Source: Phoronis australis
Taxonomy: Eukaryota; Phoronida; Phoronidae
Direction: 5' to 3'
DNA length: 64,000 nt
Assembly: GCA_002633005.1 (NCBI GenBank)
Contig: NMRA01000501.1
Span: 226,911-290,910, forward strand
The notes beneath the pieces were generated by a model. That model saw nothing but the letters and a program-made list of their open reading frames with translations, was not told the origin of the DNA and ran no database searches. Of the stretch, positions 24,569 to 37,700 are shown one piece after another. The position numbers and the translations under genes are program-made. Position 1 is the stretch's first letter. Every line of letters starts with the position of its first letter.

Positions 24569-27500
24569 TAAAAAGTTATAACCTCGGGCCCCGCGCGGTC
24601 CGTTTCATGGTAGCGTTTGCTTCGTCCATAGATTAATGATCATGGGAGGCGTAGCTCTGAAATGAGTGGGATTGGGCGCTAAGTTCCGAAGACGTAAGCC
24701 TTCACCACTGAGATGGTCTAGTTACCCGAAAGGGGGGGTCACGGGGCAAAAAGGGTTAGGGAGGCCTACTACCAGAGCGGCAANACAGGGTGCTCACGTA
24801 ATAACATCACCCGGCCTGCTCAGTTATCACGTGTAATTTATTTTTTACTGAAAAAAATAAGATACAACGAAAAGGAAACGCGTGATGTTTGACATACGTA
24901 TTATCTGACAAGACTGATCGAGTAAGACCCTGAGAGCAAAATTTTTCCAAATTAAGTAGTCAAGGTTTGAAGTAGTCCATGATGAACTGATCAAATTTAG
25001 TTGCGCATGTAAGTCTTTTGAATGGACTTGGCAACCTCTATCTGCTTCATATCCAAAATCTATTTCACGTAGTGCGTAGTTAAATTTGTACTCAATACTT
25101 GTTTCTTCCAGTGAGTACTCAGAACTGTGCGAAAAGCCTTCCTAGACAACCACTCGCAGCAGTTGACGACCAGATGTACGGTATAAAATACACGTACATG
25201 TATGAGCAACCAAACTTTTTTGCATAGTACCCCCCATCGGCTGCCGCAAAAAAACAACAAGAGCGTAGGGAAGTGTTGAGTTTATTAATTAACCTCCGTA
25301 ATTAACATTATACGGCTGAAACAAGATTCAAATGTGTGCAGTTTTAGTGTGTTGGGAGGGGGTGTGCTCAGATCCAATTTCAAGTGTCAAATTAGGAACA
25401 CGGCGCAATCGTAACGGAACTATGGCTAAGTATGGGCTCTCCCGCGATATCCGAGACGACCGGCAGTGGCGCTGGGCACTCCGACGTCTGCTTCTCTGTG
25501 TAATGAAGAAAATTACTTCCAAGATAATGGAATCTGAGTGACGATGAAAAAACAGTAGCTGCTAGTAAGATGGGGATTTTTTATCGAAGCCTTAGTCAAT
25601 CGACCAGAAACTCACAATTCTCTCTTTGTCAAACCATAACTTAGGACGATTTCCAAAGCAATCGCGTCATTAATGCCAACACAAAAAACGGATTTGGTCT
25701 TTTGGGCAATTGAAGACTATTTAAATACAACAAATTTGTTACGAACTGATTGCACAAAATATAAAAAGTGTAATAAGCATTACAAAAAGAAATAGCTTTC
25801 GAGTGCAAACGCTGTGGACCGTTAACAAGTAGGTCTCTAAGAATGCAACTACGTGTTAAATCGTGGTGGCCGGGTGCGGTGGTAAACCACGCACACACTA
25901 TCCGCTAGGTCGTGAGTTCGAGTCAGTGGTAACTGCACTTTTTCAAGTTTGACACGTTCTCCCTGTTTTTTTGTTTTTTTTTTGTCTTGGATAATACTTC
26001 AGGAATCAAGGAAAATGCTTGATTTTTAGTGGAAAAAAACGGAAAATTTTTACTAGCAGGACGGGCAAACCCTCCTCCGGACCTCCCCCCATTCGGTGCT
26101 ATGCGCTTCTACATGTACAATCGTGCTTTGCGCAAATGTTTACAGACAAAATATTGGGCCCCCTTGTGATATCCTAGATCCGCCATTGGATATTGAGTTT
26201 CAGTGTACTTCTGGTCCCTTAGTGAACAAGTCTTGTGATGTTTTTTTACCAAAGTTTGCTTTGTAAAACTATTTATCTCAGCCAGTACTGTTTGGTCCCG
26301 CGACAGATCGATTATTTTTATAGGAATAATAAGCACAGGTGTATTTTTGGTCTCGTGACGGACCAGGCCAGCCTTTTTGTGTACTCTCAGTGTACATCTG
26401 GTCCCTCTGCGAACTGTTCCCGTATATCTTTTCACCACCATGTACAGAATGTTGTGGTTTCGTGAAACTGTTTTCAGATGATTTGTTTCCTGATGCATTT
26501 GACGTTTTTCAATTGTTGTGAACGTGATTCAGCTTAATAAAGTGATACGTAATTGTTTATTGTCGCTTTTAATAATAGACTATGAGCTGAGAGCACCATC
26601 GTTCGCCAGTTTTTCTCATAACGAGAGAGAACACATGTTTATTTCCGGACTAACAGTGCAGGTCCTCGTTTTTAAACAACTTTAGGCTGTTGTACGCGAT
26701 CATCTGATATTCAATTTTTTACGCCCCTTCGCTGTTCCTTATGCTCTTGAATATTTTGTAGTTGTCTAAACCCCCTATATGACTTTTCGTATGCTAAAAA
26801 GGTGTGTGTAAGCAGATGTTCCGACAAAAAAATTTGCTGGGGGCGTGACTCATACCCTGATGTGCACAAATATGGTTTCACGAAACTTATTAGCCACGTT
26901 CATGTGACGAAAACGAGAAGGGTTTTTTAAAGAGATATGTTAATCTTCAGAAAAACTCCAGAAACGTGTAAAGTGCCAGAAACTTACCAGGATGCATGGA
27001 AATTTCACTATTCGGCTACAAAAACAAAAAATTCTCCTGCACGGGAGGGGAGTTTCCCCCTCGCTTGGCGCCACGCGCCTCGGATTCGACCTGTGCGTGA
27101 ATCCTAAACCCACCGGTTACTGAAAACGTAGATCCTCCACTGAAAACGTAATAAGTGTGTGGTTATATTTTTACTTGGCACCAGTCTTTATCAAAAATAG
27201 TTTCGATTTGAAAGGGTAAGACTTCTTACCCAGATCCACTGATCCATAGTTATGAAGTTCACCCCAGCTGCTGTAATGTTTTTGTGGGCGTATAAAGTTT
27301 GGGGTAGCGTTTATAAAAGTTGTACCGTGGGTTCTGTGTTTGCTGGTCCATGACTGGTGTTTACAGACGGAAGCTGAGGTCTGGAGGTTTGCCTGTGGAA
27401 TCATTTCCACCCCTGCGATTTCAAAATGTAGGTAGCCCTGGGTAGCTTTAGTCTTGATGTGACTGAGTACATTCTACATGTTTACACTTTTTATTTTAAA

Positions 27501-27638
27501 CACAACATGACAATTTCTGTGGTAATATTACACATTGAGACACGACCACTGATGCCTCTGTTCTAAAATGCAGTGTGATTACAGTCATTAGGAGGTGATG
27601 TCATTTCATTGATGCTGCTATTCATTTAAGAAACTGAC

Positions 27639-27817
27639 GAATTGACCTATACCCAGGTTTTGAGTGGCGGCTTAATTGACCAATCAGAACGCAGCGTTCT
27701 TGACACACCTTCGTTTCCAAGCCGCTATCTTACCCGACAAAAAACAAGTTGACAGGTAAAACTTATTGTTTGTTTGTCGATATTTCGCAAGGGGGCGGAG
27801 CTTGCGATAGGTCAGTT
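27639..27817 (+). mobile_element. 178-bp MITE, copy 2
   Basis: It matches copy 1 at 952-1129 throughout (TTCTTGACA, TTCGTTTCCAAGCCGC, GACAGGTAAAAC). It begins GAATTGACCTATAC and ends GCGATAGGTCAGTT, so its termini have diverged. It lies just downstream of the CCN gene. Confidence 0.8.
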
Positions 27818-28441
27818 ACAGGCTGCATAAAACCACAAATCCCTCACCATCTAATCAAAGCCAGCAGAAGATTACAGTACATCATAGCAGGTAAAAACAT
27901 GCTAATCTAACAACAAACGAAGAAATCAGAACAAATCAATGGTATAATAAATTAAATATAAACTGATCCCTCGGGCATCAAACATCAGGGGGCACTTGGC
28001 CTCCAGCAACATTGATGTTTATGTAACCTGACATTGCCCTTGTTTCATATTTGTATAACACAATCACAATCACATCATTATTGGGTAATATCTCTGCAGT
28101 ACACTACAATGTTGTAAGGTAACCAACTTCCTACACAGCTACTTACAGTTAGAATGTCGTTTAAATATCTTGTCTATCACCTGCTGACGGTGATTGCAGT
28201 GTCACCTATAGTAGTACCCTTCCTGTCATCAATAAATGAGGTCTTCCTCGAGTTTTCTGAGGTTTTAGCGTACTTTTTCCCGGGTGATTTACGTAAATGA
28301 CCTTATTTCGGTGGAAGTCCTCAGTCTAACACATGGATAAAATACTTCGAGTCTGGAAGGCTGTTTGAACCTCAGCTTGTACCTTTCCTGCGTACCTATA
28401 GTCAACAAAGCATTAACAAAATTCCAACTGTCTAATAGTGA

Positions 28442-28708
28442 TCAATCCGTCCGATAGGTGCCGCATTTCTTGTTGCCCTTCTTGTGACACTTGCAGTTTT
28501 TTATCCACATATAATTTTTCGTAACTGTAACGTTTTTGGCTGGGCAATGGAAGTCTATAATCTTTGTTTTGTCCTGGTTCGGGACGCAGCATCGGTTGTT
28601 TTTGCACGTGCTGCAGAACTTTGGTTTCCATTGAAAGACGCTTGTGCAGTCGTTCCACTTGATGTGCATTTTTGTTATCACCTTCGTAGTTGGTCGACAC
28701 ACGCCGTC
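28442..28708 (-). CDS. CCN gene exon 7 (C-terminal cystine knot, stop)
   Basis: The acceptor is TTTTTGTTTCAG|GACGG in phase 0, ending in TGA at 28442-28444. It encodes a CT domain with the cysteine pattern of the family ([13 protein letters not shown], then FHCPA, then KNCKCHKK). A short tail, KCGTYRTD, follows. Confidence 0.94.
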   Translation of the reverse strand, partial: DGVCRPTTKVITKMHIKWNDCTSVFQWKPKFCSTCKNNRCCVPNQDKTKIIDFHCPAKNVTVTKNYMWIKNCKCHKKGNKKCGTYRTD

Positions 28709-31700
28709 CTGAAACAAAAATAGTCTGATACTGTTTGGCAAGTTTTGCGGTGACAGAGAGTTCAGTAAAGCTAGACTTAGCGAGATTACGTGAGATATTG
28801 CCATGAATTTTAAATGAGAACACGTTGGCCAGATTTTAGCATGGTAAGTCCTAGCGTTACTGAAATCTACCCTGGTCAGAAGCCAGTTGTCTGCCATAAA
28901 CACGAAGTTAGGTTATGTTCGGTCCAAGTATATAATACAATACGGCCTCGCCAGTTACAAACAAGTTATTGAAACATGGTTTCCACTTAGTTTGGCTTAG
29001 ACCAGAGTGTAGTTTGCAAAGAAACTTTCTGATGCTGTTTTCATAACGAACAAATGTCTGTCGCTTACAGGGTTGGTATTCAGATATTCAGAATTATGGA
29101 AAAATGTACTAGGTGAAGTTTAAGGAAAACTTTGTCGTAGAACCATACGGAAGATTTAGTTTGCCACGAGTTCTCATCCAAACTACCTCGAGATTTCGTT
29201 GTGGAACCATAGCTTACTAGATGAGAGTGATGGGCACTGATTTAAAATTAACTGTGATGATAGTATATGCCCTTTACGTACGAAAAACTATGTTGTTTAG
29301 TGATGCATTCCCGGCATGATCTCAGGAAGATGTACGTACCGTATGCGCTTTAGCAATGTCCAACCTTGATGAATTTCATTTATCTGATGGTAGAGTGTAA
29401 AAGCTACATTTTTATGCTTTGAAAAGACGAGAGAGGTTGTAGAGAAATGTTGGAGGTTTAAGTCTTATGAGCTTGAACGCTATCTTTGTACTGTGGGCCT
29501 CTGGCCTTTGATACAATGGAAAAAGACATACTGCAAGTAATGTAGGGACACCCACTGCTGCACGAAAAAACTGGGATCATTGTAGAAAAACGTGGCCACG
29601 GGGTCAGTTGGCCGATTTGGAGGAACTATGGGTTATGAGTTAGCACTTCCTTTTAACTATCTGTTTTTGTTTTGGGGGGCATATGGTTTGCCACTTTCTA
29701 TAATTTCATTTTCTACCCCAGTACCTTACGCGAGTAATATGACTAACAGGCCAAAACTCCTGACTGCCTTTTAGTTTTGCGAAACATGCCAATCCAGAGC
29801 TGTGTATCTGAATTATTGCGCTTGATTCCGTGTCCCAAACTTTGGACGATGATTTGACCACTGATATATAGTTTTGATTAGCTGCTTTGTATTGTCTTTA
29901 TGTTAGAATCTGAAGCAATATGTATTCAAATAAACACAGAAAACTCAGGAACCCCAACTGGGAGTAAAAGTCCTTTTTCCTGGGAGACGTTCCTGATTTG
30001 TCTGTGTTTATAGTGATTCACTATCGGCCAGCGTCAGGGTCTATATTTGCAATATGTATTATTCAACAGAAAATAAGGAGCGATTGTGACACAAATTCAA
30101 TACGACAGTTGGCCCGAGTTAAGCAATCACCGGTGCGTCAATGAAATATTCATGCCCCAATGCTGCACATCGTCCAATCCTAAAATTATGGCTGCAGGAG
30201 CTATTTCTTCGTTATTCTGCTGTTTTGTTATTCAAAGGACATATTAATGGTCTGGCTTCAAGATCGCAGGATAATCAAGTCATGTGCACACATAATGCAG
30301 ATCTTCGCTACGAAGATGGCCTTTTTTCGATTCACTTACGGTCGTGACGTCTTGATAACCACATGGTCGAAGCATGCACAGACGAATTTCTTTCCTTTCT
30401 TCGCATTCCGCGTTATCGTTGGTTACTCGATATGATTCGCCAACGTCACATGACTTTGAGCACTGTGACCAATGAGAAGTCTTCACGTTGCAAGCTCTGG
30501 CTTTTCGAGTTGGGTTTCTTGTTGTTGCTGCAGTAACAAATGATTGACATTACGTGGTAGCAAATATTTTGCAGAACTGCATGACTCGATGATGAATTCA
30601 ACAACAAAAGTTTAACGTCACACCTAAGAAATGGTCTGGCACAGGTTGTACCAGGCATGCGCAGGCCGCTCAGGCCGGCCTGTTGTACTGATCACCTGGA
30701 ACCCTTTTGTGTTTTGTTAGTATGCTTTTTATATGTATAATTTGGAACTGATCAATGTACGACATAACAAAATCAGCCTATTAAAGTTAAAGGTGACTGT
30801 AAACCCGCCTTCCATCACGAAAAATACAGTTTTAGACCACCCACTCGTTATTCTGCATTAGGTGGAGCTACGTTCGAATGAAAGTTGACAACTGGCTCAT
30901 TCTGAGTGGGAACCGATGAAGTGAGTAACACTGCCCCGTGGACGGCGTTCCGTTCTAGGCCTGGCTTTAGTTGGCCACAGTTTCAGTTCCTGTTCCCGTC
31001 TGCCCCCGCCCAGCGGGTTTCTTCAAATGCGGAGACGGAGCGCTAGCTCGGACGTTTTGAGAACGAGTTTTTGTGCCCCGTTGCATGAAACAATCCCAAA
31101 CAGGGACTCAACTAGTTTCCTCAAATCTTTTGCGTATTTGTTTCTCTCTTCACTCACAGACGTTATATTTTTTCTGTCATTTTATCTTTATCATGAGCTC
31201 CTTTTTGACTAATGATATTTTGCCTGTTCTTCAAGGGAAAGCAATAAAAATACAGGGTGGAGTTTCGTAGACGCAAAAAAGGGAATTGTGTGATCATAAT
31301 TGAATCTAGTGCGATGTCACGCGGTAGGCTCAAATCAACACTCCCCCCCGTACTTGTTTTTTTTTTTACTAAAGGAAACATCAAACCTATCATATAGGTA
31401 ACAACCGACTATAGGTTCGTTTACGCTTAACATTCGTACCAGGGGCTGGGGAATCTCTCTGACGTATCTCCGGACACACCCACTCTTTGCAGCAAACGTT
31501 GCTGATGGACACTAACGTGGCGTTTTTACAGTTCGGCCTACAATGTGCAAAATATAGCTAGTAAAACACAACAATGTCCAATCAAAAATACATCGTAGCG
31601 TTTACTAAAACAAAATGAGACGATACTGTATGTGTCCGTCCAAATTTTCAGACATTTAGAGTTGCCTACGGTGCAATATGAAATCCCCATCCCCTTTACC

Positions 31701-34700
31701 AGAAGATTAATTTATTTCTTCTTTTGTATGAAATTTCAAGCCCGCAAGCCTGTTTTATACAGTTTTGTTGACCCGTTGATACGCAGTCATTGGAAGAAAA
31801 AAACGATTTGAAGCGTTTAAAGTCCTCCGACTACGACCTCCCCTTCCTTGTCGAGAACAGTTTAGCGACCGTCACGGGTTAGAGGCGGAGCAAAGGTTAC
31901 CCAGGCGATCGCCCGAGTTACGCTTAGGGAACTTGATTGTATTGGGGCATGCAGGCTATTTTAGGTCGCCTCTCCAACTCTTTCTAACCGCTTGCCAGCG
32001 ATGCTGTGTGCAACTTCTTTTACAAGCCACCTTTTAATTACCCATAGTGGCCCACTCAGTTATGTTCGACGAAATCGTATCAATTCTAAATCGCTCCCCA
32101 GTAGAGGCCTCCAGGTGGTATGCCTTACAGCTACATGTAAGTGCTTAAGAATTAACATATCCCCCCGGGCCCAGTTTAATCAGCTCTCATGAAGTGACCC
32201 CGCTGACCTCTGGCTCTCCTGCGGACACAGGCTAGTGCAGCTCACCACGCCATTCTGACAGGTACAGAGTTCTCTGCAGGAGCGCTCGTATTTCTCCCCA
32301 TCCTCAAGGATCAGCGAGTCCGACAGGCGGCACTTCTTGCCGTCTTTTGCTGAAAAAAAAGCGTGAAAGGCTGATACTTTTACGACTATACACCATTCAC
32401 TACAACTTGAATGATGACTTTGTGACATAAATTTCTATATAGGCCCAACAACATGGTCGCAGCTGATGTGCAATTCTCTCGAGTACCCTCTTACACAGCG
32501 CCACCTATGCTGAAAAGTGGCCCTGTGAAAACATGATGAACAACACACTGAATATTCTGTGTGTGGGCATCAATGCTCATACTTGGTCGGAAGTTTACCG
32601 ATCACATCGCCACCACTTGCAAACGTCCCCTATGCACTGAACTTGTTTGGGATTAATCCAATGGATCAATGTTTATTTGATTTTATTTACTTCGATCACT
32701 GCCCGCTATATAAATTACAACTCTTCAAGTAAAAGGTGGTTCCATACTACGTAATAGAAAACTGAAGGTGGTTCCCAGACTTCAACCAATGGGAATGACT
32801 GAATGTTATGACGTCGATGTCATTACTTTATCCATTGAGAAGCCATGTTAAACAAATTCCACAGCGCTACCTTTCGTAGGTCTGTGAAGGAGTGTATTCC
32901 TCGAGCAGAGGTCGGACATGCTTCGGGAAATCTATGTACTAAATGAAAATTGAAAGCAGACATGTCGTGACCTGTACTGGAAAAAAAAGGAAATACATGT
33001 AGGCCTGTGTCAATCGTCCAATCCATTTCCCGCGCTCATGGCATAATGCTTGCTCACCTTTGCACACTCCAGTCAGTTGCTCCTCGTCTGCTTGTTCGTA
33101 GCCGATGTCTGGTCCCCAGTCACAGATCAACCCGTTCGCTTCGTCACATCTTGCTGTCGTTGTACACCTATCACCTGAAGAAAAAATGGAAAGAACGATG
33201 ACATATCACGCACTACGCAATGTATGTGTTCCAGAAAACGTGACATACATGTAAAAGTACTGCTTAGACACACGTTGTTGGATTCTTGAAAGGACATTAT
33301 CGGCGAGAAAATTAACATTTTAAGATCAGACTTGGCGCGGGTTCGGCCTAGAACCCCGCGGTTCCACAGTCTAATGCTCTGCTCGGTGGGGTTAAACCTC
33401 ATTCTATAAATGGCAGCGTAAGGAGAATGCCACCCGATTTAATTAGTCTTTTTCGACATCTTAATCGGTCTATATCCACTTCGCCTCGCATACGGTCGAC
33501 CTTACCTTGCCAAGAGGTGTCGCGTTAACCTGTGAGGAAAATGAGAAACGACGCTAGCGACGTCAGTGGTTCATATGCAGAGAGAATGCCGCTATGTTGC
33601 GGTGCAGCTTTCCCGCTTGTCCGAACTAAGCAGCTGCGAGGAAAGCGGGTATATCGTTTTTTTTTTACTTCCTCGAGAGTCCGAAATGCTTAGGAAGTGG
33701 CTCATGGTAATGAAGAATGAAATGTACGCTGTAAATAGCAAGTATGAAGCCGCAAAAAAAATCTCCGTGTCTGTGGCCTGCAGACGTCGACTGTGCCTGA
33801 CGATTGCCGGCTTACCAAATAACTCCATACGTTCCGTTGTCTGAGCTTGTTCACGACGCCTCTCTAGTATTTCTTCATCACTGCATTCCTGTTCGAATTG
33901 ATAGCCTGTAGAACTTAACGATCCACCAGCGAAGTCGGGACTGATGAGCTCTAGCTCGTCCTAAGTCGGGATTGCGAGTTGCCATGTTGGCGTTTATTAC
34001 TGAGCGTTCTGTTTCAAAATGAATTATTCTCACCCTAACCAATACATATATAAAACTGAAACAAAGTCTGTCTCATTAGATGCAATTTGTAATGCCTTTG
34101 GAGTGTTCGTGAGTGCAAATGATTTGAGAAGCCAGCAATGAATAAATCACTGCGTTACCGGCTTTAGGTGCAATAAAAACTAATTGACGGGACACCGAGG
34201 CCGTGTGAGCTCATGCTTATTTAGTGTTTGCTGGCAGAAACTGTTGTGAAACAACTCGATTTCCATCCCACAGTCAGGTGTTGGGGGAATCTTTATTTCC
34301 TTTTACATTACTCAAATAATGATTGTCAATGTACAACGTCTGTCCTGACGGTGCTGTGGCCAAAGCGGCGCNTGATGACTTTGTAACGTAAATTTCTATA
34401 TAGGCCCAACAACATGGTCGCAGCTGATGTGCAATTCTCTCGAGTACCCCCTGACACAGCGCCACCTATGATGAAAAGTGGCCCTGTGGAAACATGATGA
34501 ACGACACACTGAATATTCTGTGTGAGGGCATCAATGCTCGTACTTGGTCGGAAGTTTACCGATCACATCGCCACCACTTGCAAACGCTATGCACTGAACT
34601 TGTTTGGGATTAATCCAATGGATCGAGGTTTATTTGATTTTATTTACTTCGATCACTGCCCGCTATATAAATTACAACTCTTCAAGTAAAAGGTGGTTCC

Positions 34701-37700
34701 ATACTACGTAATAGAAAACTGAAGGTGGTTCCCAGACTTCAACCAATGGGAATGACTGAATGTTATGACATCGGTGTCATTACTTTATCCATTGAGAAGC
34801 CATGTTAAACAAAATTCCACAGTGCTACCTTTCGTAGGTCTGTGAAGGAGTGTATTCTCTCGAGCAGAGGTCGGACATGCTTCGGAAAATCTATGTACTA
34901 AACGAAAATTGAAAGCAGTCATGTCGTGACCTCTACTGGAAAAAAGGAAATACGTGTAGGCCTGGGTCAATCGTCCAATCCATTTCCCGCGCTCATGGCA
35001 TAATGCTTGCTCACCTTTGCACACTCCAGTCAGTTGCTCCTCGTCTGCTTGTTCGTAGCCGATGTCCGGTCCCCAGTCACAGACCAACCCGTTCGCTTCG
35101 TCACATCTTGCTGTCGTTGTACACCTATCACCTGAAGGAAAAATGGCAAGAACGATGACAAACACGCACTACGCAATGTATGTGTTCCCGAAAACGTGAC
35201 ATAAAAGTACTGCGAAGACACATGTTGTCGGATTCTTGAAAGGACACTATCGGCGAGAAAATTAATATTTTAAGATCAGCCTCGGCGCGGGTTCGGCCTA
35301 GAACCTGCGGTCCCAGTCTAAGGCTCTGCTCGGTGGGATTGAACCTCATTCTATAAATGGCAGCGTATTTTAAGATTGTTTAAATGGTAACGTCACCGGT
35401 TCCGTCGAATGTCTGGCGGACAACGATGAGAATTGATACTTTGTAATAAAATCGCTTCTGCCATTTTGTAACGGAAAATTAAAGTTTTACTCGGGAAATA
35501 TTTCACATATTTGTTCCTCAATTTTATTCAAGTGTTTTACTTATAAACTCGTGCGCGTAATCGCGGAGCAAGCGTTGGCTCCACATGCATGTATGGCGCA
35601 TGGACTTAAACAGAGGCAGGGTGTAAAACTGGTCTCAACGTGCCCTTTACTCCGGTTAAATGTAATTTCAGGGCTTGGAAATAGCTGTTAGTTCGTTTTT
35701 TTCGGGAGGCCTGGCGGTTCTCAGCTTCCTCCCCGCCCAAGCCTCAGGATGGCGCTGATCGGTTTTGCCGTTCGAAGCTTGGTTATAGGAATTACCTTCT
35801 GCGCCATGATTGGCTGCTGGCTTGACGTCATTAAAACAAAGGCAGATTTTAATTACTTTCCCAGGTGTTGTTGCAGCCATTCATGAATTAGAAGGCATTA
35901 TTTTGGTTATTGTTTAACAAAAGATGTTGGCATACTTATTTTCAATTTTTTATTTATAGTATGATAGAAATCTGTTTTTGAGAAACAAAATACATTATTT
36001 TTGCAATAATTAGGACCTACATTGCTGCAATGTACCGCTAATTTTCATTCTTGTATAAAACTGCAAAAAATTCAAATTTAAATTAATCATGATATTGCGG
36101 TGATTTCCGTAAAAATGTTTGACCTGATCAAGTTCCAAAGGTATTTTGAGGTCGAGTTGCAGCACCAAGTTCAGTGCCTTGAAGTGGTAATGCTTAGACT
36201 ACAGAACATAGTTCACGTATTTGTTGGACCAGAACACCAACCGAATCATTTACTTTGCAAGTCAACATTCGCGTGACAAGTCGGTCACACCACCTGGTGA
36301 CTGACCGTTGAAATAATAACGCTACAAGCTCTCAAACAGCTAATCACTTGAAGCACTTAGAAGTGCCAGCGCCACCTGGCGGTAAGTGGCAGCGATGGCG
36401 GCGACACCAATAAACAGAACCGCAATCACTATAGACGATCAAATTCATTCTGATCTCACTCACCATGAGACCGACCGCATTTGTGACAGCAACCGCACCC
36501 ATCCAGAACTAAGCCGATGCCACTCGGGCATACCGGCGGCGGGTCGTCGCACTTGCACGGCCAAACGTCGCGACAGTGAATGCTAACCTGAAGAAACAGA
36601 ATGGATGTGAGAAATGACAATAACCATCTCAGCCACAGTATAACAGCTTTCTAAAGATCATGATTGTGATGATAATCTTGAATAGAAATTTTCTACATAA
36701 GCAATACTATCGTTGCATTAAATTAATAAAAAATGACTTGCCCTGTGTATTAGCTCTTCATTTCTGCGAAATTGAAAAAACAACAAACCCCGAACTGTCA
36801 CATAGAAGCTATTTTTGCGAAATGAATGCACATGCTAGGGGTAAGTTGAAAACTGTTAATAGCCAAAAATACAAAGTGTTGTAATGCTCTTCCGGAAATT
36901 ACAACCGCAGAAGAGCTTTTCTTTCAATTGGTGAATTTACTTTGAAATGGCCCTGATACTATGAGGTAAGTGTGTTATTCACAAACCGCTAATATTACAG
37001 TGTAATGACTCGTAGTGTTAAAACAAGCGGAACTGTGAATATCATCAAATCAGTATTTCTCACCTGACCTGGAATGTTTTACGACACGACTGGTTCATAA
37101 CACCGATTTCGTAACTTTTTGATGTTACATGGGCGAATCACAGAGTAATGCAAAGTAGAAATCCATTCGCTTTACATTTTATCGCCTGCAAAAAACGCTA
37201 GACCAACCAAACGCGAGCCAACCAAACGCGCGCCAACCAAACGCGCGCCAACCAAACAATGCTGGAATTCCGTGAAGGTGACAAGGTTATGATTGACAAA
37301 TTGGATGTCGCAACTGTACATGTACGTACACCCCGTCGGAACGACTGGCAAACAGCTTCCGTATCCGCGTTCATTCAAACGGAGACGAACTCCAACCCAA
37401 GTAACGCGGTGAGACTGTCTAGCTGTGCTTTCTCAAGGTCAAATTCAGTGCTCACGCGCGGGGAAGCCTTACTGACAGTTTTTATAAACAATCGTTAAGT
37501 TTTAATATTACAACCTCAAAGGCTATTTATTAGAGTCTAACTTGAATATTTGTAACGAAAGCTGAATGCAATTGACAATTGTTAAGTTTAAAATAAAACT
37601 ATTAACCGAATGTAACTGAGTTTACTTTACATTGCGCAAGCGTGTTTTTACAAAAGTGGTGTCATTTTGTTGAAAGTTTTAGACACGTCTAGTTTTTCGG

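Larger units (their letters stand above)
21535..28441. other. Intergenic stretch between the CCN gene and ZNHIT6
   Basis: No supported exon on either strand. It holds a two-copy tandem repeat (22531-22740), a large foldback element (22921-23645), a contig-overlap-like duplication around the N at 23940, another N at 24784, a degenerate tandem array near 26190-26420, and a MITE copy at 27639-27817. The ZNHIT6 5' flank and the CCN 3' UTR also lie here. The arginine-rich frames at 25328-25541 occur on both strands and have no family resemblance. Confidence 0.5.
32412..33420. repeat. Approximately 1-kb duplicated block, copy A
   Basis: It matches 34373-35368 from TGATGACTTTGT through the approximately 400-bp element, CCN exon 3 and a tRNA-like SINE, up to ATAAATGGCAGCGTA. 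At that point this copy runs into the approximately 1-kb element (33421), whereas copy B continues TTTTAAGATTG. Scattered substitutions and small indels separate them, at a level plausible for alleles. Confidence 0.85.
34373..35368. repeat. Approximately 1-kb duplicated block, copy B
   Basis: It begins at the base after the N at 34372 and repeats copy A (32412-33420). The SINE at its right end is uninterrupted, so this is the allele or copy without the transposon insertion. Confidence 0.85.

Noticed and set aside
25328-25541. Arginine-rich frames on both strands
   Set aside because: No family resemblance, no consistent splice sites, and the overlap of two opposite frames suggests a GC-rich composition effect.
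26109-26498. 129-codon minus-strand frame
   Set aside because: It is built from degenerate repeats of a CTGGTCCC(T/G)-containing word (26200-26420) and has no recognised domain.
32208-32349. GTGAGC inside CCN exon 4 as the splice donor
   Set aside because: It would truncate the VWC motif and leave phase 0, which does not fit the phase-2 entry of exon 5. The weaker CAGAG|GTCAGC fits both.
37200-37256. Possible CRISPR-like array
   Set aside because: The 15-bp units are directly abutting with no spacers, so this is a simple tandem repeat in a eukaryotic intron.
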